60,919 bases of DNA. Origin: Rhizophagus sp. LPA8_4_AMF. Lineage: Eukaryota; Glomeromycota; Glomeromycetes; Glomerales; Glomeraceae. A model generated the notes under the pieces. It did not search any database, had not been told where the DNA came from, and was given only the letters and a program-made list of their open reading frames with translations. Location: the NCBI GenBank assembly GCA_021464525.1, contig JADRCO010000060.1:1-60919 (forward strand), written 5' to 3'. A program made the translations under genes and the position numbers. Positions 1 through 11,227 of the stretch are shown here, one piece after another; position 1 is the stretch's first letter, and each line of letters begins with the position of its first letter.

Positions 1-634
1 ATACACAGTAGTAAACATACTGCTGCGGAGTAGATTATTTCACATGACATACAATGCTTATTTGGTTAACCCGACTCTACTCCTTTCTGTATTACTCTTT
101 TTAAATTTATAAATTTGTCAAAATACTATACATCAAATAAACAAATGCCAAAATAAAAGACAGTAAATCAGCTTTTTACCACATAAATTATTGTTAACAT
201 ATACTGTAGTATAATCTCATTTTTCTAATTGGATATTTGCAAAGCTGTTCATTATATGTGTAATAAATAACTAATAAACCTTAATATAATGTTTATTATG
301 TTTACTTACTTTTTTATCTCAGCCAAACAGTAATAAATATTTACTGTTGATGAAATGACTGTCAATCCTGTTAGTGATACATATGTCGGTGATTGTTAGT
401 GGATTAATTTTCAGTTAAATGAACACGTAAATGGTGATGCGTTAAAAAAATCTTGTAAAAAGATAGAGCAGGTCTTAATTTTAAAAGCTGTACATTGGTA
501 AATACTTTATGAAATTGAATATAATTTATGAATATTATGAATGTCAAAAATGTAAAAGATTAGTAAATCAAGGATGATTATTAATAATTAAAGACGCTAT
601 AAAAAGGAACTAATAGTTGTGCACAATTCTTTGA

Positions 635-826
635 TATCATTTACATATCATTCGGTACCGATTTGTCATAATTCGATCAGTGTATCTCAGGCAACGTTAT
701 CCAGAACATGAAATTCAGTGACATCGGTTCAGGATTCAATTAGAAGCGAAGGGATTTTGGTACCCTTTTGGAACGAATATATACTCTAAAGGAATCGAAG
801 AAGAAGAAAGCAATATAAGTGAATGA
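635..826 (+). pseudogene. Decayed coding fragment, unrecognised
   Basis: Reading from about 635 gives a charged, protein-like sequence with one in-frame TGA in the middle (at 716-718, where CGA/Arg would fit) and a final TGA at 824-826. It contains YLRQRYPEHEIQ before the stop and RIQLEAKGFWYPFGTNIYSK after it. The composition is unlike the surrounding AT-rich DNA and looks like real former coding sequence. I do not recognise the family. A transposon-derived or lineage-specific protein is possible. No upstream start or intron boundary is evident. Confidence 0.35.
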
Positions 827-1460
827 TAAGTAGCTATATTAATTTTTGAATTTGTATAAAAGATTATTTGTAAATTTATTTATTTAGTGTTATAATAAAT
901 GACATGCTTGCTATTCACAATAATTTATAAATTTTTCTTTAAAATAATTATTATTCTATGTAGTTGTCAAAACGAAACATTTTTCTCAGTTATAAAGTAA
1001 TCACCTAAAATACATTATGCAAAATGGCAATTTCACTAAACAAGAAAAATGAAAAAGTATAATAGTTACTAGTCTTTTTCCTTAATAAAGAACACTTGTG
1101 GTTGCTTATAAACTTTTAAGTAAGCTTAATTTTTACGAGTGAGTATTTTTTTTTTGGATAAATTCAGGATCGAAAATTTGTTGATCAATAATTTACGTAT
1201 TATTATACAGTATATTAGAATGTTTGTAAACACGGATCATTATTTATGTAAAGGCAGAAATTAAGTAGAAAGTGAATTTTAGCATTTGCGATATTGTAGA
1301 AAAAAATATTTTGAATATCATTATCTGCGATTAACATCCCCAGCATCCCCACAAACACAATTTATTCTCATAATATATTATACCAAATTAAGTGACCTTC
1401 TATTTTCAGAATTTGGGGAAAATTGATCCACTCAGAACTACGTCAACTGGAATAAATACT

Positions 1461-1481
1461 AATATATATATATATATATAC
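1461..1481. repeat. (TA)n microsatellite
   Basis: An uninterrupted alternating A/T run of about 20 bases lies in gene-free DNA. Confidence 0.9.
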
Positions 1482-3094
1482 ATATTAAATTTAAGAGATT
1501 TTTTTCGTATTTTTCTTGATAACACATAAATAACAAAATATTTATTGAATTCTAATTAGATTTTATCAATATGCGAGTTCGGATTTATGATTTTTCGTAA
1601 AAAGATTTTTGAGGTAGTAGCTTATTATTTTATTATTAATCAATTGTTAAACTATTAAAAACCAATCCATTTTATTTTTGGAATTTACACAAAAAGAACA
1701 ACCTAGACCATTCTAGAACATATAGAATACTTATTTTATATACTAGAGAATTAATGGTGCTGGTATACAAGGAATATTAGAGGGAAAAAAACCATGGTGT
1801 TCCGCTCCCATGAAGGAGCGTGATTTATGATCACAATTACTATAACGTGTACAATCACATGCGGTTACATTGGTATTTTTTTGCTCTTATAATAAATAGG
1901 GAAGTTAAAGAATTATATATGGCTTCTGCTGTATCTGTATAATTAATCATTACATCATGTTTTCTGTTGTTATTCCTTTGTAATTTTGATTTTATGCAAA
2001 CTTTTTTCTTTATTTTTTTTTTCTTACGTACAGTTGATACAGTCCATGTTGATGTCTAAATATAACTTCTCTTAAAGAGATAGAGTTTAGTTCCGAAGTA
2101 ATATTGCGTACAATTTTGGTATAATTATTACATTAATTTTAAATTTAATACGATAGCAAAAAAAGAAAATAAAAGTTCGTTATGAATATGTGAATAAATT
2201 GATTGTACTTAAATAACAACAGTTATAGTTGTTTTTATTTTATAATAAGGAATAAATTATATCAAAAATCGCTTTATTAACAAGAAAAGAAGTTTATATA
2301 AGTAAAAATTTTTTACAAATTTTATTAACATTTTTGTGCATCAAATTAGAATTTCGTAATAATTATGATTGTATTCTGAAATAAAAGAAGGGCATTTGTT
2401 GGCTATAAAGAAGTAATATCATTCTTCCCTTATTTTGAACTAGATCAAAGATAGCACAGTTAACTTCAAATCCCAATCCTCTTTCTTCAATCATTATATG
2501 AATATTTTATGCGGGCTAAATCTTGACAGCTTAAAGGAAATTTTGATAATTTGGACTTAACATTTTGCATGAATCTTTATGCATTAAAAGGAGTTAAGAT
2601 TTAAGATATATGTATGTTAACCACGCCGAAATTTTAAAAATGATAAATCAAAGATTTCATTCATATTTCATAGAATTGCAGCCATATAATAAAATAGATA
2701 ATTAGTATCTTATGTAATAAATATTCTGACATTATCTTATTTATTAGCTTTTGCTTGATGATATAAATTCAATATTTCATGAAGTTACTATTGGCATAAA
2801 AATGAATTCTATCATTACTTATTAAAACGACTATTTGAAATCTTATTGCTTCTTAAAATTAGGAAATGAATATTACACTCGATATCTACAGACTGGGAGA
2901 TAGGAGAACGAATTGGGCAAAAAAAAATTTTTTTTTAATTACTTGAAAAAAGTAAATATTATTAAAAATAGCATTTGATTTACAAAGGTGAAATATCGTA
3001 TTATTAAAAAAAAAAGGCTTATATAAGGTAGTTAAATAAGTATAATTGTTTAAATAAATAAAAAATAAACACATTCACACAAATACAAATATGA

Positions 3095-3212
3095 AATGAG
3101 AATAAAAGAGTGGGAAGGGAAATGAAGAAGGAAAAGGGGAAACAATAGAGGCAAGCAAAGGGAAATGATGAGCAAGCACACACACAGAGAAAGGATGAGA
3201 GAAGGGAACAAT
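3095..3212. repeat. Purine-rich low-complexity tract
   Basis: About 120 bases are almost entirely G and A, with a short CA run in the middle. It is similar in character to the reverse complement of the pyrimidine tract near 12850-13010, but not identical. It has no coding potential. Confidence 0.7.
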
Positions 3213-3723
3213 TTTAAAAGTTTTTAATTAAAAGGTTAATGAATATAAAATAAATGAAACAAAATAGCTGAATTACAAACAAACTTCATTTTATAGAAAA
3301 TTAAATATAAAGAGTAAAATTTTCTTGATCAACTAATCCAAGAAAAAAAAATTACATTATCTAGTTTTATTTTTTACACATAATTACCTTTGAACAACTT
3401 ACACACTAATATGGTTTGACATCCCAAATGTACAAATCCTAAATTATTATTGGTTAGGTGAATTAACTGATCATACTGTGTCAATACATCAATAAATCAG
3501 TCATCACATCAAAGTATGAAAATTAAATATACATGAGATTCTTTTTTGTTAACTTTTGATTTCTAATTGTAATAATATGCTGAAAAAACATTTTCCACAG
3601 ATATTTCCTCTATTTAAGAAAAATGTAAAGAAAAATGGTAAAAAAATAAAAATTCTCTTATTATCTTTCATTTTATTATATTTTAATATTTTTTTTTTAT
3701 AATACATTAATCTTAAGCAAATA

Positions 3724-5227
3724 GAAGTTATGAGATTACACCCGAGATAGAAAAAATTTGGATTGAAGAAAAGAAAAAATGGGACAGCTTTGCAGAGAAA
3801 AGGGCCGTAAGAATGACTTTTAAAAATTCTGAAAGAAAAGTTAAAATATCAGAAGCATCAGGTAAATATTATAAACTAGAAATATTAAATTATCTATTTT
3901 TTAACTAAACATTTAAATCATTTTAGAATTAAAACCAATACCATTGAGACCTATTATTTTCAATGAGGCACTGAAAGTGAGCATTCAACCAGCTTTAGTT
4001 AAAGATCATGTTATTCCTGAGGTTAAAGGTATAAATTATACCATGTTATTTAAAAAATTCTAATATTTATAATTTTCAAAATTCCAATATTAATAATTTT
4101 CAAAATTCTAATATTAATAATTAATTATGTTCAGTCACTAATTTCCCAAAAGAATATGTTCTTCCCAAAATCAATATTGGCATGCTTGTAAATCGAGATT
4201 TGAATATTGAAAGACTTGATGATATTTTTGATAATGATACTTCAAATATAAAAGATATTCAAAAATTTATTAACTTACTGTATAATACTGTACAGAACAG
4301 ACTTATATCAGGAAAAACAAACAATAACTTATTAGCAAATAATTTACTTCAAATTAGTAAATTAGATACCTTGCCCTTTAACATTAAGTAAGTTATTATT
4401 TTGATTTTTTTCTAACACAATATTTTAATGTTTTTACCAAAAATTGAATTTCAAAAATCCAGAATTCGTTCATTATGCAAACTATTTATTGGTGGTAATA
4501 TTTATGAATCATTATTTCCTGAACTTCCTGAATTAATTGTAGATTATAACAAACGTACAGCAATGATAGTTGTGGTTGGTATAACCTTTATTATGTTTTA
4601 AAAATAGCATTTGATAGCTTTTTTATCTTAATTTTGTTTTTTTTAATAGAATGAACATCCGTATAATGTTGATAAAGATATTGGCGAAATACGAATTGCT
4701 GCTAAAATACTCTCATGTGGTGATGAAACTAGACGTAGAACTTCTGAAAATTCAGAACAGATTATATTTGCTGTTCGCTTTATTTCTACTTATGTTACAT
4801 TCTATAGGGCTGTAATTTCTACAGAATATTGGAAGGAGCTTGATAAAGGCTCACTACTAGATCAATCTGTTTTAATTAAAAGATGGCCAGAAAAAAATGG
4901 TTTGCGAACTGGTCTTGATATTACAGATCCAAATGGAAGACAAGAAGTGTTATTAGCATTAGCTAAAATTCGACAATTTATTTTGCAAGATGCTAATTAT
5001 AATACAAAAAACCAAGGGTGATTGATTGTTCTATTAACATAGTTTTTGTAAAAGATTTTAAATAATAAAAGATTATCATTTTATTTATAATTATAGGGTA
5101 GTAAATTGTTAATTTTTAATAGTTTATGGCTTGACAATAATAATTATTAACTGAAGTTTATGGTAATTTCAGCCGAAATAGCATAGTACTCGGAGACAGT
5201 CGGAGTCGTGATAGTGATGATCAATGA
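3724..5227 (+). CDS. Six-exon hypothetical protein, 5' end missing
   Basis: Six blocks join in frame through GT..AG introns: about 3724-3861, 3927-4028, 4135-4387, 4463-4574, 4650-5017 and 5173-5227, giving about 340 residues. The first visible block opens after a polypyrimidine stretch and AG, with stops just upstream, so it is probably not the first exon; an internal ATG at 3813 is the only other start. The intron after 4574 must use the weak donor GTTGGT. The stronger GTATAA site 4 bases downstream would put a stop in the next exon, so slight decay is possible. The C-terminal exon has YVTFYRAVISTEYWKEL, VLIKRWPEKNG and LALAKIRQFIL, a signature I recall from a large uncharacterised Rhizophagus family, perhaps nuclease-like. 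The protein is hydrophilic, with no membrane segment or signal peptide. The function is unknown. Confidence 0.65.
4048..4125 (+). repeat. Intronic tandem repeat
   Basis: Inside the intron 4029-4134, a unit of about 28 bases built on AATATTAATAATTTTCAAAA occurs two to three times in a row with few changes. It is probably harmless slippage within an intron. Confidence 0.7.
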
Positions 5228-5581
5228 TATCTACGGCTTATATACAATGGAAGAAATATGAACGATATTTATGTGAAATTGGAATTTTTTATCTTGAAAT
5301 AAAATAAAGCATTTCATAAATATGAACAAAAACAACGCGAGACTTATTTAGGCAAAACTTAGTATAATTTTATTTAATGTTATAATAGATAAATTACCAT
5401 AATTTAAAGAATTTAAAATTTTACTATTCAAATTTGAGATATTACGCACGTAAATGACGTAATAGAGTTATTCACATAAATTGTATTTTTCTATATAACT
5501 TATACGGTATAACATCATATAAATAACTTAACGCAATATAGAAATTTTAAACATAATATAAATTACATAGTAACTTCAAAC

Positions 5582-6700
5582 TTAATTCTCCTTATTCAAT
5601 ATGTCTTTCATCACCTTAGAATAAATTTGGCATTCTCGTTCTACATCTTTCCATTTTTTTTCAATTGAGTTGACAATTTGGTCTCTTTTATGACGCTTCT
5701 CTGCTTCTTTGAATCCTTTGAGTTTTTTTATGAGTTCATCAATATTTTCAACTTGGGTTTCCCAAAATGATTCAATTGCTCTCATCTCACAAACTATTAA
5801 TTTTAAATTTTTCGTAAATTTATTTATTTTCTTAACCAATTCGTCAACTTCAACATCTAATTCTTTTTCAAGATTTTTAATTGTCCCCTCCTTCTTACTA
5901 GCTCTGATATGTTCCACAAGACCACAAAACGTGTACATAGCACTAGATGTACCTAATAACGTAGCAACGCCTTCAGCGGCCACAGCCGTAGCTGCTGCCG
6001 CAGGTCCAGTTGCAACTAAAAATCCAATTCCAGTGATAGCTGCAAATGTACCGCAAATATAAGATTTTGCTCGACTCCTATTTTTTTCAATTCCCTCTTT
6101 TACGATTTTAAATTTTGTGTCTGACTCAATTAAATACGGATATTTTTTAATAATTCCAATATAATCTGATAAAAAATTCTCAATATTAGTTAATTTGTTC
6201 ATGATTCCAAGATTTGCAGGTTCACAATTTTTAATATCTTCAAGGATTTTGTCCATATCTTCAGTTTCATTAATATTAATATTTTCTTCTTTAGTTAATA
6301 TAATGTTTTTCAATTCTTTAGTTAATCTATGATTTTCTTTAGATTTTATCAAAAGGTCATTTAATATTTCTAAATATTCTTCATTGGAATAACGATCATT
6401 TTTAAAACGATCCGCGAAAAACAAAATATCGATCGCATAATCTTCTAAATTTTTGCTAAATTTGATTGAACCTTGTACGAATTTATGAAAAATTTTACGT
6501 TCTTTATTAATTAGATGAACGATAAATGACATGACCGTATCATTATCAAATTTAATTTCTTCACAACATTTTTTAAAATTTTCCATAACTAATTGAGTTT
6601 TTTTACCAAAACCTATCATATTAGGTGGCGTATCATCCTGAGCTTTTTCATAATTTTCGAAAAGGTTATCGTTACGAAATTCAGATTGAGATTCTATCAA
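5582..6700 (-). CDS. Helical protein with central hydrophobic hairpin (paralogue 1)
   Basis: A single-exon 372-residue protein. Residues 25-210 are charged and helix-rich (NMIGFGKKTQLVMENF, DLLIKSKENHRL). Residues about 212-262 form one Ala/Gly/Thr-rich hydrophobic hairpin, and about 263-372 are again helical, with SFWETQVE and WKDVERECQIYSKVMKD near the end. There is no signal peptide. This plan, helix bundle, membrane hairpin, helix bundle at 340-400 residues, matches apolipoprotein-L-like and HBL/ClyA-type membrane-inserting proteins in outline. That assignment is inference from architecture, not sequence identity. Two further intact paralogues and one remnant lie within 6 kb. The family is uncharacterised as far as I know. 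The start is the first ATG of an open frame with AT-rich non-coding DNA upstream. Confidence 0.85.
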   Translation of the reverse strand: MIESQSEFRNDNLFENYEKAQDDTPPNMIGFGKKTQLVMENFKKCCEEIKFDNDTVMSFIVHLINKERKIFHKFVQGSIKFSKNLEDYAIDILFFADRFKNDRYSNEEYLEILNDLLIKSKENHRLTKELKNIILTKEENININETEDMDKILEDIKNCEPANLGIMNKLTNIENFLSDYIGIIKKYPYLIESDTKFKIVKEGIEKNRSRAKSYICGTFAAITGIGFLVATGPAAAATAVAAEGVATLLGTSSAMYTFCGLVEHIRASKKEGTIKNLEKELDVEVDELVKKINKFTKNLKLIVCEMRAIESFWETQVENIDELIKKLKGFKEAEKRHKRDQIVNSIEKKWKDVERECQIYSKVMKDILNKEN

Positions 6701-7159
6701 AATTGGTCATTTTTTATAGTGAATTTAGTTAGACAAAGTTGTTGGGAAAAAAATTGATACAGAATGTATTTTTTAATTGGAAAATATCTTGTTAAATAAC
6801 GTTAAAGTTATTTGAAATTTCGACGATCAATTAAATTTGTAGCAATTATTATAGCTTTTCGCACAATATGTAATACAATTATTCTGTTACACTACATGTG
6901 GCTAAACTTGAGGCGCATCGGACTATGAACTTGTCAATTAAATTACTATATAAGGGAAAGTTTACTGGAGATCATTACTAGAAATTTTGAAATTGATATG
7001 GGAAGTTAACATATATGTTATTTTCGTGTGAATTTTCATGTTTCACTACGGAGCACAAATTTATATAATGGCGACTGGGATTAACCAAAAATGCTATTTA
7101 TAAAAATATATGAAGATTATACTAATTTTGGTTATCAAATTTTGGATTTCAAAAAAATG

Positions 7160-7830
7160 TACAAATAATAAGAAAAGGAAGTGTCGTGCGTATTAATTGG
7201 AAAATTACTGGTCATTTTTTCGCCTTAAAGTCATTTAATAATGATGAAATGACTCTCAAGGAAGTTGACAATGAGGTAACACAATATTTACAAAGATTTT
7301 AATTCAAGTATTATAATACTTTCAAATTTATACATTTTTTTTTAATTTATATCAACTAAACTTACTATATCGAAGTTAAAATTACATCATAGTGTTTTAT
7401 CTTCATGAAAATATATTACGAATATTCGGAATTACAAAGGAAGAAGAAATTAGTAAATATTAGGAATGTGATATAACGATTTTTTAATTTATTATTTATA
7501 TGTTTTTTATCTTATTTTAGGTGAAACTCACTCAATGCAAGATATTTATTCGTTTTGGAATATGCTGATAATGGGACACTAGACAATTATTTATCTAAGA
7601 ATTTTAATGAGCTTGATTGGAGTGACAAAATCAAATTATTAGCATTTACAAATTAGCGAGTGCTGTAGAGTTTATACATGATTGTGATATCATTTACCGT
7701 GATCTAAGTAATATATTTAAATTTTAATTATATGGTTATATTTTAAAATATAATTTAAGAAAACTAAAACATAATTTTTTTATTTTATAGCATGCAAGCA
7801 ATATACTTATGGAACTTCCGTAATTTATAT
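7160..7830 (+). pseudogene. Broken TKL protein kinase fragment
   Basis: Kinase landmarks appear in order but in different frames. [18 protein letters not shown] near 7200-7275 is the VAIK-lysine strand. HENILRIFGITKEE near 7405-7460 follows. LEYADNGTLDNYLSKNFNEL near 7560-7620 is the hinge and following helix. KLASAVEFIHDCDIIYRDL near 7650-7705 leads into HASNILM near 7791-7812 after an intron; together these are the catalytic loop, with YRD replacing HRD. At least two frameshifts (near 7555 and 7650) and stops break it. The activation segment and C-lobe are absent. The pattern is the large Rhizophagus TKL/Sel1-type kinase family. It lies among the hydrophobic-hairpin paralogues. Confidence 0.85.
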
Positions 7831-7885
7831 AGAAGTAAGTATGATTGAAATATTTACAATATTTTTTTTTTTTTATTGAAATAGA

Positions 7886-8104
7886 ATGTTGGAAAACATG
7901 AATCAAGTGACCGCCCGGATATGCAAAAAGGCATTAATTTTTAATAATTTCTCCTCGACAAGTAATGCAAATAATGAGGTTGTTATAAATGAGAATGGTG
8001 ATTTAGAATCCAATGGTGAAATGATACATATAAATGAAGGTCTAACGTTTACAAAGTCCAATATGACATATCAAGTATATCATATTTATCATATCAAGAA
8101 ATGA
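7886..8104 (+). CDS. Small hypothetical ORF
   Basis: An open frame of 72 residues follows directly after the kinase fragment. It is Asn/Glu-rich and hydrophilic (NFSSTSNANNEVVINENGDL) with no recognisable domain. It may be a decayed tail or linker of the adjacent broken gene rather than an independent gene. No TATA-like element or intron boundary settles this. Confidence 0.25.
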   Translation: MLENMNQVTARICKKALIFNNFSSTSNANNEVVINENGDLESNGEMIHINEGLTFTKSNMTYQVYHIYHIKK

Positions 8105-8251
8105 AATTTCGTAAATCTAACCTGGAAGAATTTTCTCAATTAATTATGGTTTATTTATAAAAAATATATTGTTGTTAAATTTGATAATAGAAAACCTTAT
8201 TTAATACTAAAGCTATTGAAGTAATATATTGATATTTTTTCAAAATATAGC

Positions 8252-8509
8252 GATTATTTAGCAAATTATACAGGTGATGTTTTGTGTTTCAAAAATCGGT
8301 TGAGAAATAAAGAAATTTCAGAATTACCGGAGAATGTCTTTTTAATATCTAAAGAATGTCACCGATTGATTAGTGGACTAAAAAATATTATGGATGATAA
8401 AAAAAATTTCAATGAAACCGAATTTATGGTCAAAATCCTTAAAGATAATGAAAGTTTCAATGAGACCGAATTTATATATAACATTCTTGAAGATAATAAT
8501 TGCGAATGA
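8252..8509 (+). pseudogene. Truncated remnant of the hydrophobic-hairpin family
   Basis: The reading YLANYTGDVLCFKNR...ISKECHRLISGLKNIM...VKILKDN aligns with residues about 85-155 of the paralogue at 5582-6700 (NLEDYAIDILFFADRF, IKSKENHRLTKELKNII, MDKILEDI). A short segment, FNETEF plus about 10 residues, is duplicated in tandem. Neither the N-terminus nor the hydrophobic hairpin is present. It is on the plus strand, opposite to its two nearest relatives, so it is a degraded extra copy. Confidence 0.75.
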
Positions 8510-9102
8510 ATTACGTTTGAACCGTATTTATAAGAGATAATTTAAGTTTAATTATACGTGAGATGTACAAAATCGGGACACAATCGAAGATCTTTAAAGA
8601 AATATAGTAACATCGTAAAAAAATAATTTATTTGTCTACTTAATGAAAAAAAAATGGAAAGACTTGCAAAAATGCCAAACTTATAAGAGATTGCTGATGA
8701 AACTTGAGAATGGTTGGAGGTATTCAATCCTTTAATATTTAATATAAAAGGAAATAATATTTTTGGAATAATTATATATCATTTGAAAAAAAACACAGAA
8801 TTACTCAAAAAACGATATGTAATTTTTATTAATTTAGAACGTGATATATAATTAATTTATATTTAAATATCTCGCGTCAACGAATAATTCATTATACAGA
8901 TTTTATAGGTAACCGAAAAATATGTAACCTATATTTGACACGCATTTCTATTCCTTTATTAATAAATAATATTTGCTAAAATAACTTATAATAAATAAAT
9001 TAATAAATAGAAAAATAGTTTATACTATAGGTACATATATTGTAAACCATATTATTATTTCTTAATAAATACTAAGAAGAAGAAGTAGCTCTTAATGTAA
9101 AA
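8510..9102. other. Intergenic
   Basis: AT-rich DNA between the truncated remnant and the 3' end of the second paralogue. I see nothing beyond homopolymers. Confidence 0.6.
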
Positions 9103-10164
9103 TTATTCTAAATTTAATGCCTCCTTATTTAATAAGTCTTTCATTGTCTGAGAATAAATTTGACATTCTTGTTTTACATCTTTCCAATTTTCTTCAATTC
9201 TGTGGACAATTGCATCCTTGTTTTGACACTTCTCTGTTTTTTCGAATACTTCTAGATCTCTTATAAGACGTTCAATTCCTTCGATTTGTCGTTCCCAAAA
9301 AGATTCAATTGCGCCGATACCTATAATAATAGGCCACAAATTATCTGCATATAAATTTATCTTTTCAATCAGTTCGTCAACTTCAATATTTAATTTTTTT
9401 TTAAGATCTTTAATTGACTCCTCCTTTTTATCAACTCCGATACGTCCTAATAAACCTAAACCCGTGCTAGTAAACCCAGTAACACCTAACGCACTAACAA
9501 TGCTTTCAGCAGCCGCAGTCGTAGCCAATGCAGGTCCAGCAGCCGGTGATGAAATTGCAATTAATAATACCATTCCAGTGAAAAATGCAATTTGACTATA
9601 TTTATTATACTCATTTTTTTTATTTGTCTCTTCCATGATTTTAGATAGGTAGTCTGAATCAATTAAATCTGGACATTTTTTAATTTCTTCCTTATATTTT
9701 TGTAAATCATTATTGATTTTTGTTAATTTATCCTTAATTCCAATATTTGTAGGATCATTATTTTTAATATCTTCAAGGATTTTACCCATATCATTACTAT
9801 CTATTACTTTAACTATAATATTTTTTAGTTCTTTAATTAATGTTACGTCTTTTTTAGATTTTATCAAAAGGTCATTTGATAATTTTAAATATTCTTCATT
9901 AGAATAATTATCATTTTTATAACTATTCGTAAAAAACGAAACATCGGTTGAATAATCTTCTAGATTATTGCTAAATTTTATTGAACCTTTCATGAATTTA
10001 TGAAAACTATTACGTTGTTCTTCAATTTCTTGAATAATCGAGGTCATGTACTTGCTATTATCATATTTAATTTCCTTAGATTTTCTAAAATTTTCCACGG
10101 CTAATTGAGTTTTTTTATCAAAATCTTTCATATTAGGAGGTGTGTAAGAACGAAATTCAGACAT
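9103..10164 (-). CDS. Helical protein with central hydrophobic hairpin (paralogue 2)
   Basis: A single-exon 353-residue protein, clearly related to the one at 5582-6700. Shared blocks include NMKDFDKKTQLAVENFRK, the FHKFMKGSIKFSNNLEDYS stretch, DLLIKSKKD, SFWERQIEGIERLI and WKDVKQECQIYSQTMKDLL. The hydrophobic hairpin is at residues about 191-242 and is rich in Ala, Gly and Pro (SSPAAGPALATTAAAES). It lacks the first 20 or so residues of paralogue 1. There is no signal peptide. It is divergent from paralogue 3, with about 1.06 kb between them. The same architecture-based inference applies: a cytosolic protein able to insert a hairpin in a membrane, function unproven. Confidence 0.85.
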   Translation of the reverse strand: MSEFRSYTPPNMKDFDKKTQLAVENFRKSKEIKYDNSKYMTSIIQEIEEQRNSFHKFMKGSIKFSNNLEDYSTDVSFFTNSYKNDNYSNEEYLKLSNDLLIKSKKDVTLIKELKNIIVKVIDSNDMGKILEDIKNNDPTNIGIKDKLTKINNDLQKYKEEIKKCPDLIDSDYLSKIMEETNKKNEYNKYSQIAFFTGMVLLIAISSPAAGPALATTAAAESIVSALGVTGFTSTGLGLLGRIGVDKKEESIKDLKKKLNIEVDELIEKINLYADNLWPIIIGIGAIESFWERQIEGIERLIRDLEVFEKTEKCQNKDAIVHRIEENWKDVKQECQIYSQTMKDLLNKEALNLE

Positions 10165-11227
10165 TTTTAGTTTGTTTTTTCTTTAGTGAAAGTTATTTTT
10201 TTTTTTTTTACAAGTTGGAAAAGAATTAGGGCAATCAAGCTTTTTATCTATTTTTTTTTTCTTTATAAGTTAAATTATAAAGATTATGTACAAAATATCT
10301 TTGTTAAGTTACAAGTTTAATTAGTACTACTACTCAAACGGATGATATTTACATACAGAAAACGACATTTTGAAGCATTGACTCTTTGTTTTATGAAACA
10401 GTTGCTGTAGACTGTAAGCAAACTCTTTGATTTATGAAACAGTTGCTATAGGCTGTATAAAGCAATGGTTAATAAACAACGTATGAAACATTATTAAACG
10501 GTAAATTTAAATTTGATACTTGAGTAAAAATTACCTTGTCTATCGGTAACACAATATGATAATTTTTGCTCACATTAACGTATAATTATTAGCCAATTTG
10601 GGAAACAATAATCTTTAGTGTACAAAGGATTGCCGATCAGCTTGTATTTTTGAAACATTACAAATTAAAAATGCAATTGACAATGTTTACAATCAAAAAA
10701 TAAAAAATAATTGGTAAACTTTACAAAGCAGAAATTATAAGAAAATTTCAGAAAAGAAAATTCATGTAAATATATTCACTATCAAGTTTCAACAATATAT
10801 ATATTATGGGAAATATTCTTTTTTTTAATAGAAATCATAAATTGTAACTTATTCTTTGATTTATTATTTTATGAAAACCAATAAAAAACTATGAAATTAA
10901 AACAATTTGTGGAAAACAATATACCTATAACCTAAGCGACATTAGGCCGCAAAAAGTTGACGATCTTTTGAATCGTGTGTCGTGTGATAGTTCTGTAATT
11001 ATTATCTTAGTACAAAATTACTATTCTACACCATTTTGGTTTTTCATTTGCCAACTTTGGTACTTAGTACCATAGAGCATGTGCCAAAAACATAAGTATG
11101 ACATATTAATGCAAGTCAAAAAACGTATTATTTACGTCATCATCAGAATAAAATTTTGACGATCACATGAAAATTGTATAGCATAAAAACCCGCAAAGTT
11201 GAAAAAAAATGAGAAAAAAAAAAAAAA
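10165..11227. other. Divergent intergenic region
   Basis: This is the spacer between two divergently oriented paralogues and is likely to contain both promoters. It holds a two-unit tandem repeat at 10381-10464 and an A run directly before the plus-strand start. There is no gene. Confidence 0.6.
10381..10464. repeat. Two-copy tandem repeat, ~40-43 bp unit
   Basis: The block beginning ACTCTTTG, containing TTATGAAACAGTTGCT and ending AGCA occurs twice back to back (10381-10420 and 10422-10464) with a handful of differences. It lies between two divergent paralogues. Confidence 0.8.

Larger units (their letters stand above)
1..3700. other. AT-rich intergenic DNA
   Basis: No convincing gene is visible on either strand apart from one decayed coding fragment (635-826, listed separately). 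The stretch is dominated by A/T homopolymers, a (TA)n run near 1462-1480 and a purine-rich tract near 3095-3212. No tRNA-like or rRNA-like sequence was seen. Confidence 0.6.

Noticed and set aside
1786-1830. Small stem GCTCC..GGAGC considered as an RNA gene
   Set aside because: There is no tRNA-like second arm or conserved box; the stem is only 5 bp.
5709-6062. Open frame on the opposite strand of paralogue 1
   Set aside because: It is a shadow of the real minus-strand gene, formed by its Ala-rich codons.
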